From positions 1 to 26,544 of the forward strand of contig CAJXMQ010000004.1 in assembly GCA_913056225.1 (NCBI GenBank): a stretch of DNA of 26,544 nucleotides, written 5' to 3'. Both the position numbers and the translations under genes were made by a program. The number at the start of each line of letters is the position of its first letter. The stretch's first letter is position 1. Below the pieces are notes generated by a model. That model did no database searches. It was not told the origin of the DNA and saw only the letters and a program-made list of their open reading frames with translations. Of the stretch, positions 1 through 7,864 are shown one piece after another. The DNA is from an uncultured Micrococcales bacterium. Lineage in GTDB: Bacteria; Actinomycetota; Actinomycetes; Actinomycetales; Microbacteriaceae.

Positions 1-76
1 GCGTTACCCACCACCGTGCCCTGTGGAGCCCGGACGTTCCTCGACAATGTCGCGACCGTCTGGCCAGCCTCTTTCG
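1..76 (-). ncRNA. rnpB: RNase P RNA, 5' part (runs off the window)
   Basis: Read on the minus strand this is the start of a bacterial RNase P RNA, the catalytic RNA that removes tRNA 5' leaders. It opens with the P1/P2/P3 region (GGCTGGCCAGACGGTCGC) followed by conserved region I, GAGGAACGTCCGGGCTCC, then CACAGGGCA and GGTGGTGGGTAACGC, which are the typical P4 and following elements. The more common form of the core is GAGGAAAGTCC; the C here is natural variation as far as I can tell. Only about 75 bases are inside the window; the rest lies before base 1. It follows the RNase H/phosphatase gene by about ten bases, the neighbourhood seen in other Actinobacteria. The exact 5' end is estimated from the promoter spacing. 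Confidence 0.92.
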
Positions 77-83
77 AATAGAA

Positions 84-111
84 AGCCTAATTGATTGGCA
101 AGTGGGCGCAA
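84..111 (-). promoter_or_regulatory. Probable rnpB promoter overlapping the preceding stop codon
   Basis: On the minus strand a -35-like TTGCGC (111-106), a 16-base spacer and a -10-like TAGGCT (89-84) lie 7 bases before the expected RNase P RNA 5' end at about 76. The TAG stop codon of the upstream gene (89-87) forms the first half of the -10 box. The match is by eye, with no start-site data. Confidence 0.5.
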
Positions 112-1181
112 GCGTTTAGTGAAATCAATTCATACTGCTCGAATCCCCAGATACGAAAAGCGCTCACGCTAGCAGGCGCAAAACTGGCCGACCAGAGATA
201 ACTCGGGTCCGAACCCATAATGGAATGCGTCATGGCCCTGGTTGGCATCATGTGAGAGACCACGATCACCGTTCTATTTGCGTATTGTTCTCTGAGCTCG
301 TCAATAAAGGGAGACACCCGACGCAACAGGTCGTTCACACTCTCCCCACCCGGAGGGCGAAAATCGAGTGATCCCCGCCAGGAGTCCAAAAGCTCTTGGT
401 CTTTGCTAAACAACTCCTCATTGGTCAAACCATTCCACTCGCCGAAATAGACCTCGCGAATTCGGGGTTCTATCTTCATCTCAGCACCTAGCCGGTTTGC
501 AATTGCGGTTGCCGTTTGCCTGGTGCGCAACATATCACTGGAAACGACTATTGGATTGGCCAAAGACAGTTTCCATGCGGCTGGAGCTTGTGAAATAAAT
601 TCAGCAGTGGCCTCTGCCTCCATAAAACCAAGCTCACTGAGTTCAGGATCCGCGCCATCTCCGCCAGCTACCAAATTTTTCTCAGTATGAGCACTATGGC
701 CATGACGAACAAAAATAACCTCTGTGCCTGAAGAACTGACCCGAGGTGCTCGAATGCTCCCGGGTTGGTCAGGAACCGGCCTTGTGGCTGGGGCATCCAA
801 TGCCTGATTAGCTAACTCGTCTGCTCTTGTGTTCTCTTCTCTTGGAATCCATTCAAATCTAACGCTGAGTCCCACGGTCAGTGCCTGCGCCTCGGCAACC
901 AGGGGCATCAGATCCCTAGATTTGACCTTCCAGCGACCAGAGAGTTGCTCAACCACCAATTTGCTGTCAAGTTGGACCAGATAATCGGCTTTGGGGTCAT
1001 GATTGCGTGCCAACCTCAAGCCAGCGATTACCCCGGAATACTCGGCGAAGTTGTTTGTGGCCTGACCTAAATATTCACTTACTGAAGCAATTTCAGTTTC
1101 GCCATCAAACAACACCGCTCCGAAACTAGCTTCCCCTGGATTGCCGCGGCTGGCTCCGTCCGCTTTTATTAGATAGGTCAT
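87..1181 (-). CDS. Bifunctional RNase HI / histidine phosphatase
   Basis: A 364-residue fusion. Residues 1-135 form an RNase HI domain that cuts the RNA strand of RNA-DNA hybrids. The acidic catalytic set is visible: D8 (in KADGASRGNPG), E47 (in NNFAEYSG), D72 (in VQLDSK) and D121 (in ENTRADELANQ). A short proline-rich linker leads to a histidine phosphatase domain with the RHG signature at 159-161 and a late VVSHMM motif. This is the architecture of the actinobacterial family that includes M. tuberculosis Rv2228c, where RNase H and acid/alpha-ribazole phosphatase activities have been described. The ATG at 1181 is chosen because it overlaps the previous stop as ATGA; an in-frame ATG 7 codons earlier is unlikely. 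The phosphatase substrate here is unknown. Confidence 0.93.
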   Translation of the reverse strand: MTYLIKADGASRGNPGEASFGAVLFDGETEIASVSEYLGQATNNFAEYSGVIAGLRLARNHDPKADYLVQLDSKLVVEQLSGRWKVKSRDLMPLVAEAQALTVGLSVRFEWIPREENTRADELANQALDAPATRPVPDQPGSIRAPRVSSSGTEVIFVRHGHSAHTEKNLVAGGDGADPELSELGFMEAEATAEFISQAPAAWKLSLANPIVVSSDMLRTRQTATAIANRLGAEMKIEPRIREVYFGEWNGLTNEELFSKDQELLDSWRGSLDFRPPGGESVNDLLRRVSPFIDELREQYANRTVIVVSHMMPTRAMTHSIMGSDPSYLWSASFAPASVSAFRIWGFEQYELISLNACAHLPIN

Positions 1182-1891
1182 CTGATTAGGATGGCCTGGC
1201 ATTCAGGGCAGTGAACCAGCTCATCGATTTCGGTGGAGCGAATTGCACTCAGATCGGTGGCAGTCAGATTCAGATGACAAGCGGTGCAGGCACCTTCTCT
1301 CAATAAGCCCACTGGGACTCCCCTGCTTGCCTTGCGTTGGTAGTCTGCGGAGGTTTCTTCACTCAGCGTTTGAAGTAGCTGATTACGCCTGGCGATCAAG
1401 TCGTTCAGCTGATTGGTTGCTTCTAGTAATTGCTGGTCGTGGGTTTTTTCAACCATCTCAAGCTGATCTCTCAGATCTTGTTTCTGAGCGGTCAACTGAC
1501 CGATAACGGCAGTTAGTGATTCTTGTTGTTCCATTTTTTCCAATAAGTCTGTTTCTAGCTCACCTTTGCGCTTATTTAGGGTTTCAACTTCATGTTGCAA
1601 ACCAGTAATCTCTGAAGAATTTGACGACTGTTGAATCAAGCTCTGATCCCGAAGCATTCTGGATTCCACCAGTTCAAGGTCTTCTTCTATGCGACTGGCC
1701 TCTAGCTGCAAGTCCTCTTGCTCAGCTCTTGAGGCGGTAAGTTTCTCGGACACCTCTAGAAACTCCGCATTTGCTTGCTCTGCAGGGTCAGAGGATTGAA
1801 GCTTTGATTTGCTTGCGGTGAGCTTCTGAAGCTGCATTTCAAGTTCCGCCAATTCGACTAGAGATTCTCTCTCTGCCTCGGTTACCTTCAT
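1178..1891 (-). CDS. Coiled-coil protein with C-terminal C4 zinc ribbon
   Basis: A 237-residue member of the C4-type zinc-ribbon family (Rv2229c-like), which sits between Nif3 and the RNase H fusion in many Actinobacteria. Residues of about 5-180 are charged, E/Q/L-rich heptads predicting a long antiparallel coiled coil. The last 45 residues carry CTACHLNL and then CPEC, two CxxC pairs that should bind one zinc ion. The role is not established; the fold suggests nucleic-acid or protein binding, possibly related to the neighbouring Nif3 protein. The start at 1891 is chosen because its ATG overlaps the nif3 stop (ATGA), giving translational coupling; a start 6 codons upstream would intrude further into nif3. 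Confidence 0.85.
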   Translation of the reverse strand: MKVTEAERESLVELAELEMQLQKLTASKSKLQSSDPAEQANAEFLEVSEKLTASRAEQEDLQLEASRIEEDLELVESRMLRDQSLIQQSSNSSEITGLQHEVETLNKRKGELETDLLEKMEQQESLTAVIGQLTAQKQDLRDQLEMVEKTHDQQLLEATNQLNDLIARRNQLLQTLSEETSADYQRKASRGVPVGLLREGACTACHLNLTATDLSAIRSTEIDELVHCPECQAILIR

Positions 1892-2667
1892 TTTAGATTT
1901 CCATCCCAAGCATCGGTGTTCACTGTGCTAATTATCGCCTCTAAGCCAAGGGCGCGAATTTCTTCAGCAGCAACTTCCAACCAAACAGACTCTGCTGCGA
2001 AGTGTGAAATTTCAACCAGGGAACGAGGCTCGATTCTTGCCTGCTGCTTGAAATCCAATGCGGGGTGATGCTTGACATCGCTGGTAACGAAAACGTCTGC
2101 TGAGACTGAGTCAACAAAACTCATCCCCGACCCAGCCACCAAGGCGACGGTTTCAATGCTCTGATCCAAATTCCCGATATAGGAAATGCCCCTCGTCGTC
2201 TCGGGCAGTAAAGCCCTGAGTCTTTGAATGAAGTCTGCCAGCGTGGTTTTATCAACCTCGCCCACTCTTCCATGTCCTTCTTTTTGCCCATCCAGGGCTG
2301 TCACATTCCTCAACCCAATAGCTTTTGCCAGGGAATCGCTCACCCCATTTTCCACAACATCGGCATTTGTATGCGCGGCGAATAGAGAAACATCATGCTT
2401 GATAGCTGATGTCAGCAATTTTCCCTTATATAAATCTTCTCGAAGGGTCTCGATGCCGCCCATAAGCAATGGGTGATGAGCAACCAAAAGCGTGCACTCC
2501 TGCGCAATCGCCTGCTCGACAACCTCAAAAGTGATATCAACACTAAGCATCACCCGTTGATGGTTCTTTTCTAAATTTCCAGATATAAGGCCTGGGTTAT
2601 CCCATGCTTCAGCCAATTCAGAAGGCCAGCGAGACTCAGCCCAAGCTAGAAACTCAGCTGTCCTCAT
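1888..2667 (-). CDS. Nif3-like dinuclear metal protein (DUF34 / GTP cyclohydrolase I type 2 family)
   Basis: A 259-residue cytosolic protein of the Nif3/YbgI/YqfO family. The metal ligands expected for this fold are present: the LVAHHPLLMGG motif (H64, H65), AAHTNADVVENG (H99, T100, N101, D103) and ISHFAAESVWLE near the C-terminus (H222, E226). Members form ring-shaped oligomers with a two-metal site. The physiological reaction is still unclear, and the common annotation as GTP cyclohydrolase I type 2 should be taken with caution. The ATG at 2667 lies 14 bases inside the 3' end of the upstream membrane-protein gene, with a weak purine-rich site before it. The downstream zinc-ribbon gene starts in its stop codon, so the two are probably translated together. 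Confidence 0.9.
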   Translation of the reverse strand: MRTAEFLAWAESRWPSELAEAWDNPGLISGNLEKNHQRVMLSVDITFEVVEQAIAQECTLLVAHHPLLMGGIETLREDLYKGKLLTSAIKHDVSLFAAHTNADVVENGVSDSLAKAIGLRNVTALDGQKEGHGRVGEVDKTTLADFIQRLRALLPETTRGISYIGNLDQSIETVALVAGSGMSFVDSVSADVFVTSDVKHHPALDFKQQARIEPRSLVEISHFAAESVWLEVAAEEIRALGLEAIISTVNTDAWDGNLK

Positions 2668-4465
2668 GGCTCACTTCTCGGGAGCTAATCACAGAAGCCA
2701 AAGCGAACAGCGATCCAACAACGACAGCTACAAGTGCTCCCGCTCCCCAGCCTGACAAATCCGAATAGCCCTCAAAACCAAGATCCAAAAGCCCTAGCGG
2801 ATTTTCAATAAGCCAGCCGATGGTCAGGGCAATCAGAAGTCCAATAATTACAACAACGGGATTTGCCTGAGGAGTTTTTGCAAATCGAATAATCAAAGAA
2901 CTCGACACTAGAGCTGCAATGGCTACTCCACCCATTGTGAATAGTGCTGACACCCAGTCGTTGGTTAGATACTCCGAAACCACCAGGGCGGCAACCAAGA
3001 CAACCAAACTTGCAGTCTTGAACCATCTGTTTTCGAAATCAACTGACCCAGCAACCAAAACCACCAGCGCCAAACCAACAGCAATTAGGCCACCAACCTG
3101 CACCCAGTTCTCAGCCTGCGAAAATTCAAATCCGGAGAGTGAGAATACGGATGCAAGTAACGTAGGCAACGCCACCAAAAGCAAAGCGTGAAGCGTGGAA
3201 ACTCTCTTTAGTCGACTATTGAATTCCCCGGCAGCCCATGCTTCACGCTCATGGTCTGCAGCAAAATTCGGCTGGTTAAGCAACTGCAAGCTAGTAATCA
3301 GCAAAAACGAAGTAATGAAACCAGCAATTAGTGACTCGTAATCAAAGTCTCCGATGCTTACTTCAGAAGTCTCAATTCCACTGAGGATCAAGCCCAGAGA
3401 AACAAGGGCCAAAACCCCAAACAACCTCAACAGGGCAAACCGGAGCATTGGTTGCCAAGCAAGCACTAACGCAAAGAGAATTGCGAAAATTGCCAGCAAG
3501 CTGATTTCATCAAGCTCATAATCGACAATTAGAGCGGGTTCCACCTCGAGGGCGGCAAACAAATCATAATCACGGGCCAAATTGCTAAACGCTATGAACA
3601 CCAGGCCCACCGCCAGGGCAATCAAATACTTCCAATAACCGCCCAGCCAGGCCAACTTATTACTCACCGAGGAGCTAAAACTAGTTTTTTGAAAGCTTTG
3701 AACAGCAACCAACGCGGTAGCAGCAGCCCCGCCAAGCAGGAATCCAAAGGAAGCGAACTCGCTGGAACCCAGTACTGTCTCATGCAAAATCAACAGAAGT
3801 CCAAATGCCGCCACCGCGGCAGACACACCTAATAGAAACTTCGACGAGATCCTCTGTCGAATCTTCGAGGGATTGGTGGTGACCGCCTCATCCAGGGCAG
3901 CATCTAGTGAGGCTGCCAACGAAACGGTGCTGAGTTCAGCAACAAGCGTCGAACTTTGATAACTAACCTCAACGCCGTCATCGGTCTCGGTCATTTGAAT
4001 TCGTTCTTCACTTACCTCGATGACCGTTCCCTGGGCCTCTGGCTCGGATTCCGTTTCGAGCTGAGTTGACTCTTCCTCGAGCTCTTCAGCAACCTCTTCG
4101 GAGCTTAGGTCGTCTTCAATAACAGAATTGCCCGCGGGTGTTTCACCTTGCTCCGACTGATCGTTGATTTCGGCGGTGATTTCTTCGACTTCTTCAGTCA
4201 CGGACTCTGGTTCCGGTTCAATCAATGTTTCTCCGGTGGCTGCTTCAACTGCCTTGAGAGCCTCGACAGACCCGTCTTTGATCATGGCAGCTCGCCAATT
4301 CTGAAAGTTTTCTTCGTCAGAAACTCGCAGTGCTTCCTGCTCCTGAAGGATTTTCATGGCTTTTTCGATGCCGTCTTCATCGGCATTCATGCCAGATATG
4401 AGCTCGCTCAGCTCCATTTCATCCATAGCCTTCTTGGCCGGGGGATCAAAGGAGTAGTTGGTCAT
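2654..4465 (-). CDS. Unrecognised membrane protein with acidic N-terminal tail and about 12 transmembrane helices
   Basis: A 603-residue protein I do not recognise. Residues 1-75 look like a small helical region (MDEMELSELISGMN and onward). Residues 83-166 hold about 32 Asp/Glu; between 72 and 200 I find a single basic residue, R155, so this stretch is a strongly acidic, probably disordered tail. A basic stretch (KIRQRISSK, 201-209) precedes about 12 hydrophobic helices near 211-229, 238-257, 279-296, 321-338, 343-363, 379-396, 425-444, 457-474, 484-499, 507-526, 536-553 and 575-594. The positive-inside rule puts both ends in the cytoplasm. There is no signal peptide, no enzyme motif and little charge inside the helices. 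The start is supported by an AGAGAG-type ribosome site. It lies 21 bases after tRNA-Val and overlaps nif3. Confidence 0.8.
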   Translation of the reverse strand: MTNYSFDPPAKKAMDEMELSELISGMNADEDGIEKAMKILQEQEALRVSDEENFQNWRAAMIKDGSVEALKAVEAATGETLIEPEPESVTEEVEEITAEINDQSEQGETPAGNSVIEDDLSSEEVAEELEEESTQLETESEPEAQGTVIEVSEERIQMTETDDGVEVSYQSSTLVAELSTVSLAASLDAALDEAVTTNPSKIRQRISSKFLLGVSAAVAAFGLLLILHETVLGSSEFASFGFLLGGAAATALVAVQSFQKTSFSSSVSNKLAWLGGYWKYLIALAVGLVFIAFSNLARDYDLFAALEVEPALIVDYELDEISLLAIFAILFALVLAWQPMLRFALLRLFGVLALVSLGLILSGIETSEVSIGDFDYESLIAGFITSFLLITSLQLLNQPNFAADHEREAWAAGEFNSRLKRVSTLHALLLVALPTLLASVFSLSGFEFSQAENWVQVGGLIAVGLALVVLVAGSVDFENRWFKTASLVVLVAALVVSEYLTNDWVSALFTMGGVAIAALVSSSLIIRFAKTPQANPVVVIIGLLIALTIGWLIENPLGLLDLGFEGYSDLSGWGAGALVAVVVGSLFALASVISSREVSHEDS

Positions 4466-4486
4466 ACTCGCTCTCTTAACAATGCG

Positions 4487-4559
4487 TGGGCCCTACCGGG
4501 CTCGAACCGATGACATCCACGGTGTAAACGTGGCGCTCTACCAACTGAGCTAAAGGCCC
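4487..4559 (-). tRNA. tRNA-Val (anticodon UAC)
   Basis: A 73-base cloverleaf read on the minus strand: 7-bp acceptor stem GGGCCTT/AGGGCCC, D-arm GCTCAGTTGGTAGAGC, anticodon arm CCACG-TTTACAC-CGTGG with anticodon TAC, T-arm with TTCGAGC loop and discriminator A. The 3' CCA is not encoded. It is wedged between ahpE (25 bases) and the 603-residue membrane protein gene (21 bases), all on one strand. A TAGTAT box at 4572-4567 could serve as its own -10, but no good -35 is visible. Confidence 0.97.
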
Positions 4560-4584
4560 ACCCGTGATACTAGCAAGAAAAGTC

Positions 4585-5046
4585 CTACTGGGACACCAGT
4601 TCTATTGCTTTTTTATAATCCTCAAGCGGGCGCATCTCTCCTGGGCTGGTTACAAACTTGGCAACAACCACTCCGTTTTCATCAATAACGTAGGTGGCTC
4701 TGGTGCCATGACCCTTTTCTTCCAGCCATGCATCATAAAGTTTTGTTATCTCACCATGGGGCTTGAAATCAGCCAAGAGGTCAAACTGATAACCCTTTTC
4801 CTCGACAAAAGCTGCCTGAGTGAATTTACTATCGACGCTGATTCCCAGAAGTTGAGCGTTTGAATCTTCAAAAATCTGAAATTCGTCTCTGAGCTCACAA
4901 AGCTCGTCAGTGCAGGTTGGGGAGAAACTTAGGGGGTAAAAAGCTAAAACAACGGGCTTTCCGCGCAGATTTTTTAGTTCAATTTCCTCACCGTGCTGAT
5001 TTGGCAGCACGAAATTTGGGGCTACATCGCCGATTTCTATTGACAT
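4585..5046 (-). CDS. ahpE: Peroxiredoxin, AhpE-type
   Basis: A 153-residue thiol peroxidase that should reduce hydrogen peroxide, organic peroxides and peroxynitrite in the cytoplasm. The N-terminus (IGDVAPNFVLPNQHGEEI) and the peroxidatic site PLSFSPTCTDELC are typical, with C45 as the peroxidatic cysteine and C50 a possible resolving cysteine. The length matches the AhpE branch of actinobacterial 1-Cys peroxiredoxins. The ATG at 5046 is preceded by AAAGGA at good spacing; the reading frame stays open upstream into antisense of aceE, but that extension has no peroxiredoxin content. It is divergent from aceE, and M. tuberculosis also keeps ahpE near aceE. Assignment to AhpE rather than the related Bcp/PrxQ group rests on the active-site context and this synteny. 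Confidence 0.9.
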   Translation of the reverse strand: MSIEIGDVAPNFVLPNQHGEEIELKNLRGKPVVLAFYPLSFSPTCTDELCELRDEFQIFEDSNAQLLGISVDSKFTQAAFVEEKGYQFDLLADFKPHGEITKLYDAWLEEKGHGTRATYVIDENGVVVAKFVTSPGEMRPLEDYKKAIELVSQ

Positions 5047-5140
5047 TAATATTCCTTTCGGGCCAAGTGGCAGTCTGTACCAAGTTACAGGTAGTCTTTG
5101 TTCAAACCTAACTCCACAAGAGATTGAAAGCCGAGGGGCT
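5047..5140. promoter_or_regulatory. Divergent ahpE / aceE intergenic region
   Basis: These 94 bases must hold promoters for both genes. On the minus strand AAAGGA is the ahpE ribosome site. On the plus strand a weak pair TTACAG and TAACTC with 18 bases between them is possible for aceE, and GAGGGG lies very close (2 bases) to the aceE ATG. I see no clear operator palindrome. The promoter calls are tentative. Confidence 0.35.
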
Positions 5141-7864
5141 ATGACGTTCAACAACCAGGACGCCTTCGCTGTTCCGAGTCCAGACAAGGACCCAAACGAG
5201 ACGAATGAGTGGCTGCAGTCACTTGATGCTCTCAGTGAACACAAGGGCAGAGGCCGCGCCAGAGAAATCATGCAACACCTACTTAGGCGTTCGCATGAAT
5301 TGCAACTAAATGTGCCACTGGTTCCCACCACCGATTACATCAATACCATTTCACCTGAGGATGAACCTGATTTCCCGGGTGATGAGCAGATAGAGAGAAC
5401 CTATCGTGCGTGGATGCGTTGGAACTCAGCAGTGCTGGTTCACCGTGCTCAGAGACCAGACATAGCCGTTGGTGGTCACATCTCAACTTTTGCGTCTTCC
5501 GCTTCTTTGTACGAAGTTGGTTTCAACCACTTCTTCCGCGGACAAGACCACCCCTCAGGTGGAGACCAAATCTTTGTTCAGGGGCACGCCTCTCCAGGAC
5601 CTTATGCCCGAGCATTCCTTGAAGGACGTCTATCAGCAGATCGATTAGACGGGTTCAGGCAAGAAAAATCACACCCTCACGGTGGCCTCCCCTCCTACCC
5701 TCACCCAAGGTTGCTTCCTGATTTCTGGCAGTTTCCAACAGTGTCCATGGGACTTGGCCCAATCAATGCGATCTATCAGGCACAGTTCAACCGTTATTTA
5801 GAAAACCGTGGGTTCAAAGACCCTTCTGATCAGCAAGTTTGGGCCTTCTTGGGCGATGGCGAGATGGATGAGGTTGAATCCAGAGGTGCATTGCAAATTG
5901 CTGCCAACGAGGGTTTAGACAATCTGAACTTTGTGATCAACGCCAATCTGCAAAGACTTGATGGACCTGTTCGCGGAAACGGAAAAATCATTCAAGAATT
6001 AGAAAGCTTCTTCCGTGGAGCCGGTTGGAATGTAATCAAGGTAATTTGGGGACGTGAGTGGGATGGTCTGCTTGAAAAAGACCACGACGGTGCCCTTGTT
6101 GATTTGATGAACAAAACCCCAGATGGGGACTACCAGACTTATAAAGCCGAAAGCGGCGGATTCATTAGGGAAAACTTCTTTGGACGTGACCACCGAACAC
6201 GCGCTCTTGTAGAGGGACTCTCAGATGACCAAATCTGGGGCTTGAAGCGGGGTGGGCACGACTATAAAAAGATCTATGCCGCCTATAAGGCAGCAACAGA
6301 GCACACTGGTCAGCCAACTGTCATCATTGTGAAAACCGTTAAAGGTTATGGACTGGGTAAGAGCTTTGAGGCCAGGAATGCCACTCACCAGATGAAAAAG
6401 CTAACGCTTGAAAACCTGAAGGATTTCCGCGATGAGATGCGAATTCCAATTTCAGATGCCGAATTGGAAAAGGATCCATACCTGCCCCCCTATTACAACC
6501 CGGGCGAGCAATCTGAAGAGATTCAATACATGCTTGAGCGCAGGAAGCAACTTGGTGGTTTTCTGCCCGAAAGACGAAGTAAATACGTTCAGTTGGAACT
6601 TCCAGAGGACAAGGCATACGCAACTCCCAAAAAAGGTAGTGGGAACCAAGAGGTTGCTACCACAATGGCATTTGTTCGAATGCTGAAGGACCTGCTGAAA
6701 TCTGAGGGAATCGGTCAAAGACTGGTTCCAATCATTCCCGACGAGGCCAGAACCTTCGGCATGGATGCGTTTTTCCCAACCGCCAAGATTTATAACCCAT
6801 TTGGACAAAAGTATTTGTCAGTCGACCGTGAATTGCTGCTCAGCTACAAGGAGTCAGAATCTGGTCAAATCCTTCATCCAGGAATTAATGAAGCTGGCTC
6901 AGTGGCCGCCTTTACAGCCGCGGGCACGAGTTACTCCACCCATGGTCAGCCCATGATTCCGATTTACGTGTTCTATTCGATGTTTGGCTTCCAAAGAACT
7001 GCCGATGCCTTGTGGGCTGCCGGAGATCAAATGACCCGAGGATTCCTGATCGGAGCCACTGCGGGAAGAACCACCTTGACTGGCGAAGGGCTTCAGCACG
7101 CAGATGGCCACTCACTTGTTTTGGCAAGCACCAACCCTGCGGTTGTCGCCTATGACCCAGCCTATGGATACGAGATTGCACACATTGTGAAAAGCGGTAT
7201 CGAGCGGATGTATGGCGATGAACATGAGGATCCAAACGTTATGTATTACATGACCGTTTATAACGAGCCAATGTTGCAGCCATCTGAGCCAGAAGATGTT
7301 GATGTAGATGGCATCATACGTGGAATCCACAAAGTCAAAGAGGGCTCCCAGGGAACTATCAAGGCTCAGGTTTTGGCGAGTGGTGTCGCTCTGCCGTGGG
7401 CAATGGAGGCCCAGGAAATCTTGGCAACCGTTGGTGTTTCAGCAGATGTTTGGTCGGTTACCAGCTGGGGTGAATTGAGAAAAGATGGATTGAATGCTGA
7501 CGAGCACAATTTCCTGAACCCGGATTCCACTCCAAAGACTGCTTATGTAAACCAAAAGTTGGCATCCACCGAGGGTCCAATCTTGGGAGTGAGTGACTTC
7601 ATGCATGCGGTTCCGGACATGATTAGGAACTGGATGCCTAGGGATTACGCAACCCTGGGGGCGGAAGGTTTCGGATTCAGTGACACTAGGCCCGCCGCCA
7701 GAAGATATTTCAAGATTGATGGACCTTCAATTGCTGTCAGGGTTTTGCAGCAACTTGCTGAACAGGGAAAGATTGACGCCTCAGTTTCCGTTGAAGTTGC
7801 AAAAGAGTTCAAACTAGAGGACGTTCGCGCCGGAACCAGCGGAAGTGCTGGTGGAGACGCCTAG
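5141..7864 (+). CDS. aceE: Pyruvate dehydrogenase E1 component, homodimeric type
   Basis: A 907-residue thiamine-diphosphate enzyme that decarboxylates pyruvate and acetylates the lipoyl group of E2, supplying acetyl-CoA. Visible landmarks are DPNETNEWLQSLDAL near the N-terminus, GGHISTFASSASLYEVGFNHFF (H113 region), QGHASPGPYARAFLEG, and the thiamine-diphosphate motif GDGEMDE (238-244) followed by INANLQRLDGPVRGN. The length fits the single-chain E1 of Actinobacteria and Proteobacteria. The usual Cys in NCNLQRLDG is Ala (A268) here. The start agrees with the family, although the purine-rich site GAGGGG is unusually near the ATG. The PucR-type regulator gene begins inside its last codons and the fatty-acid genes follow, linking acetyl-CoA production to its use. 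E2 and E3 are not in the window. Confidence 0.97.
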   Translation: MTFNNQDAFAVPSPDKDPNETNEWLQSLDALSEHKGRGRAREIMQHLLRRSHELQLNVPLVPTTDYINTISPEDEPDFPGDEQIERTYRAWMRWNSAVLVHRAQRPDIAVGGHISTFASSASLYEVGFNHFFRGQDHPSGGDQIFVQGHASPGPYARAFLEGRLSADRLDGFRQEKSHPHGGLPSYPHPRLLPDFWQFPTVSMGLGPINAIYQAQFNRYLENRGFKDPSDQQVWAFLGDGEMDEVESRGALQIAANEGLDNLNFVINANLQRLDGPVRGNGKIIQELESFFRGAGWNVIKVIWGREWDGLLEKDHDGALVDLMNKTPDGDYQTYKAESGGFIRENFFGRDHRTRALVEGLSDDQIWGLKRGGHDYKKIYAAYKAATEHTGQPTVIIVKTVKGYGLGKSFEARNATHQMKKLTLENLKDFRDEMRIPISDAELEKDPYLPPYYNPGEQSEEIQYMLERRKQLGGFLPERRSKYVQLELPEDKAYATPKKGSGNQEVATTMAFVRMLKDLLKSEGIGQRLVPIIPDEARTFGMDAFFPTAKIYNPFGQKYLSVDRELLLSYKESESGQILHPGINEAGSVAAFTAAGTSYSTHGQPMIPIYVFYSMFGFQRTADALWAAGDQMTRGFLIGATAGRTTLTGEGLQHADGHSLVLASTNPAVVAYDPAYGYEIAHIVKSGIERMYGDEHEDPNVMYYMTVYNEPMLQPSEPEDVDVDGIIRGIHKVKEGSQGTIKAQVLASGVALPWAMEAQEILATVGVSADVWSVTSWGELRKDGLNADEHNFLNPDSTPKTAYVNQKLASTEGPILGVSDFMHAVPDMIRNWMPRDYATLGAEGFGFSDTRPAARRYFKIDGPSIAVRVLQQLAEQGKIDASVSVEVAKEFKLEDVRAGTSGSAGGDA

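Noticed and set aside
4148..4513. A 121-residue plus-strand open frame opposite the acidic tail
   Set aside because: It arises from the repetitive GAA/GAG codons of the acidic region read in reverse (Phe/Leu-rich) and runs through tRNA-Val.
4585..4612. A rho-independent terminator at the end of ahpE (stem ACTGG/CCAGT and a later TTTTCTT)
   Set aside because: The stem is only 5 bp and is separated from the T run by five bases, so I do not call it.
5047..5331. N-terminal extension of the ahpE frame by about 95 residues
   Set aside because: It is antisense to aceE, has no peroxiredoxin similarity, and a good ribosome site marks the ATG at 5046.
6339..7330. Several open frames of 60-118 residues on the minus strand inside aceE
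   Set aside because: They are shadows of a highly conserved plus-strand gene, with no ribosome sites and no domain-like content.
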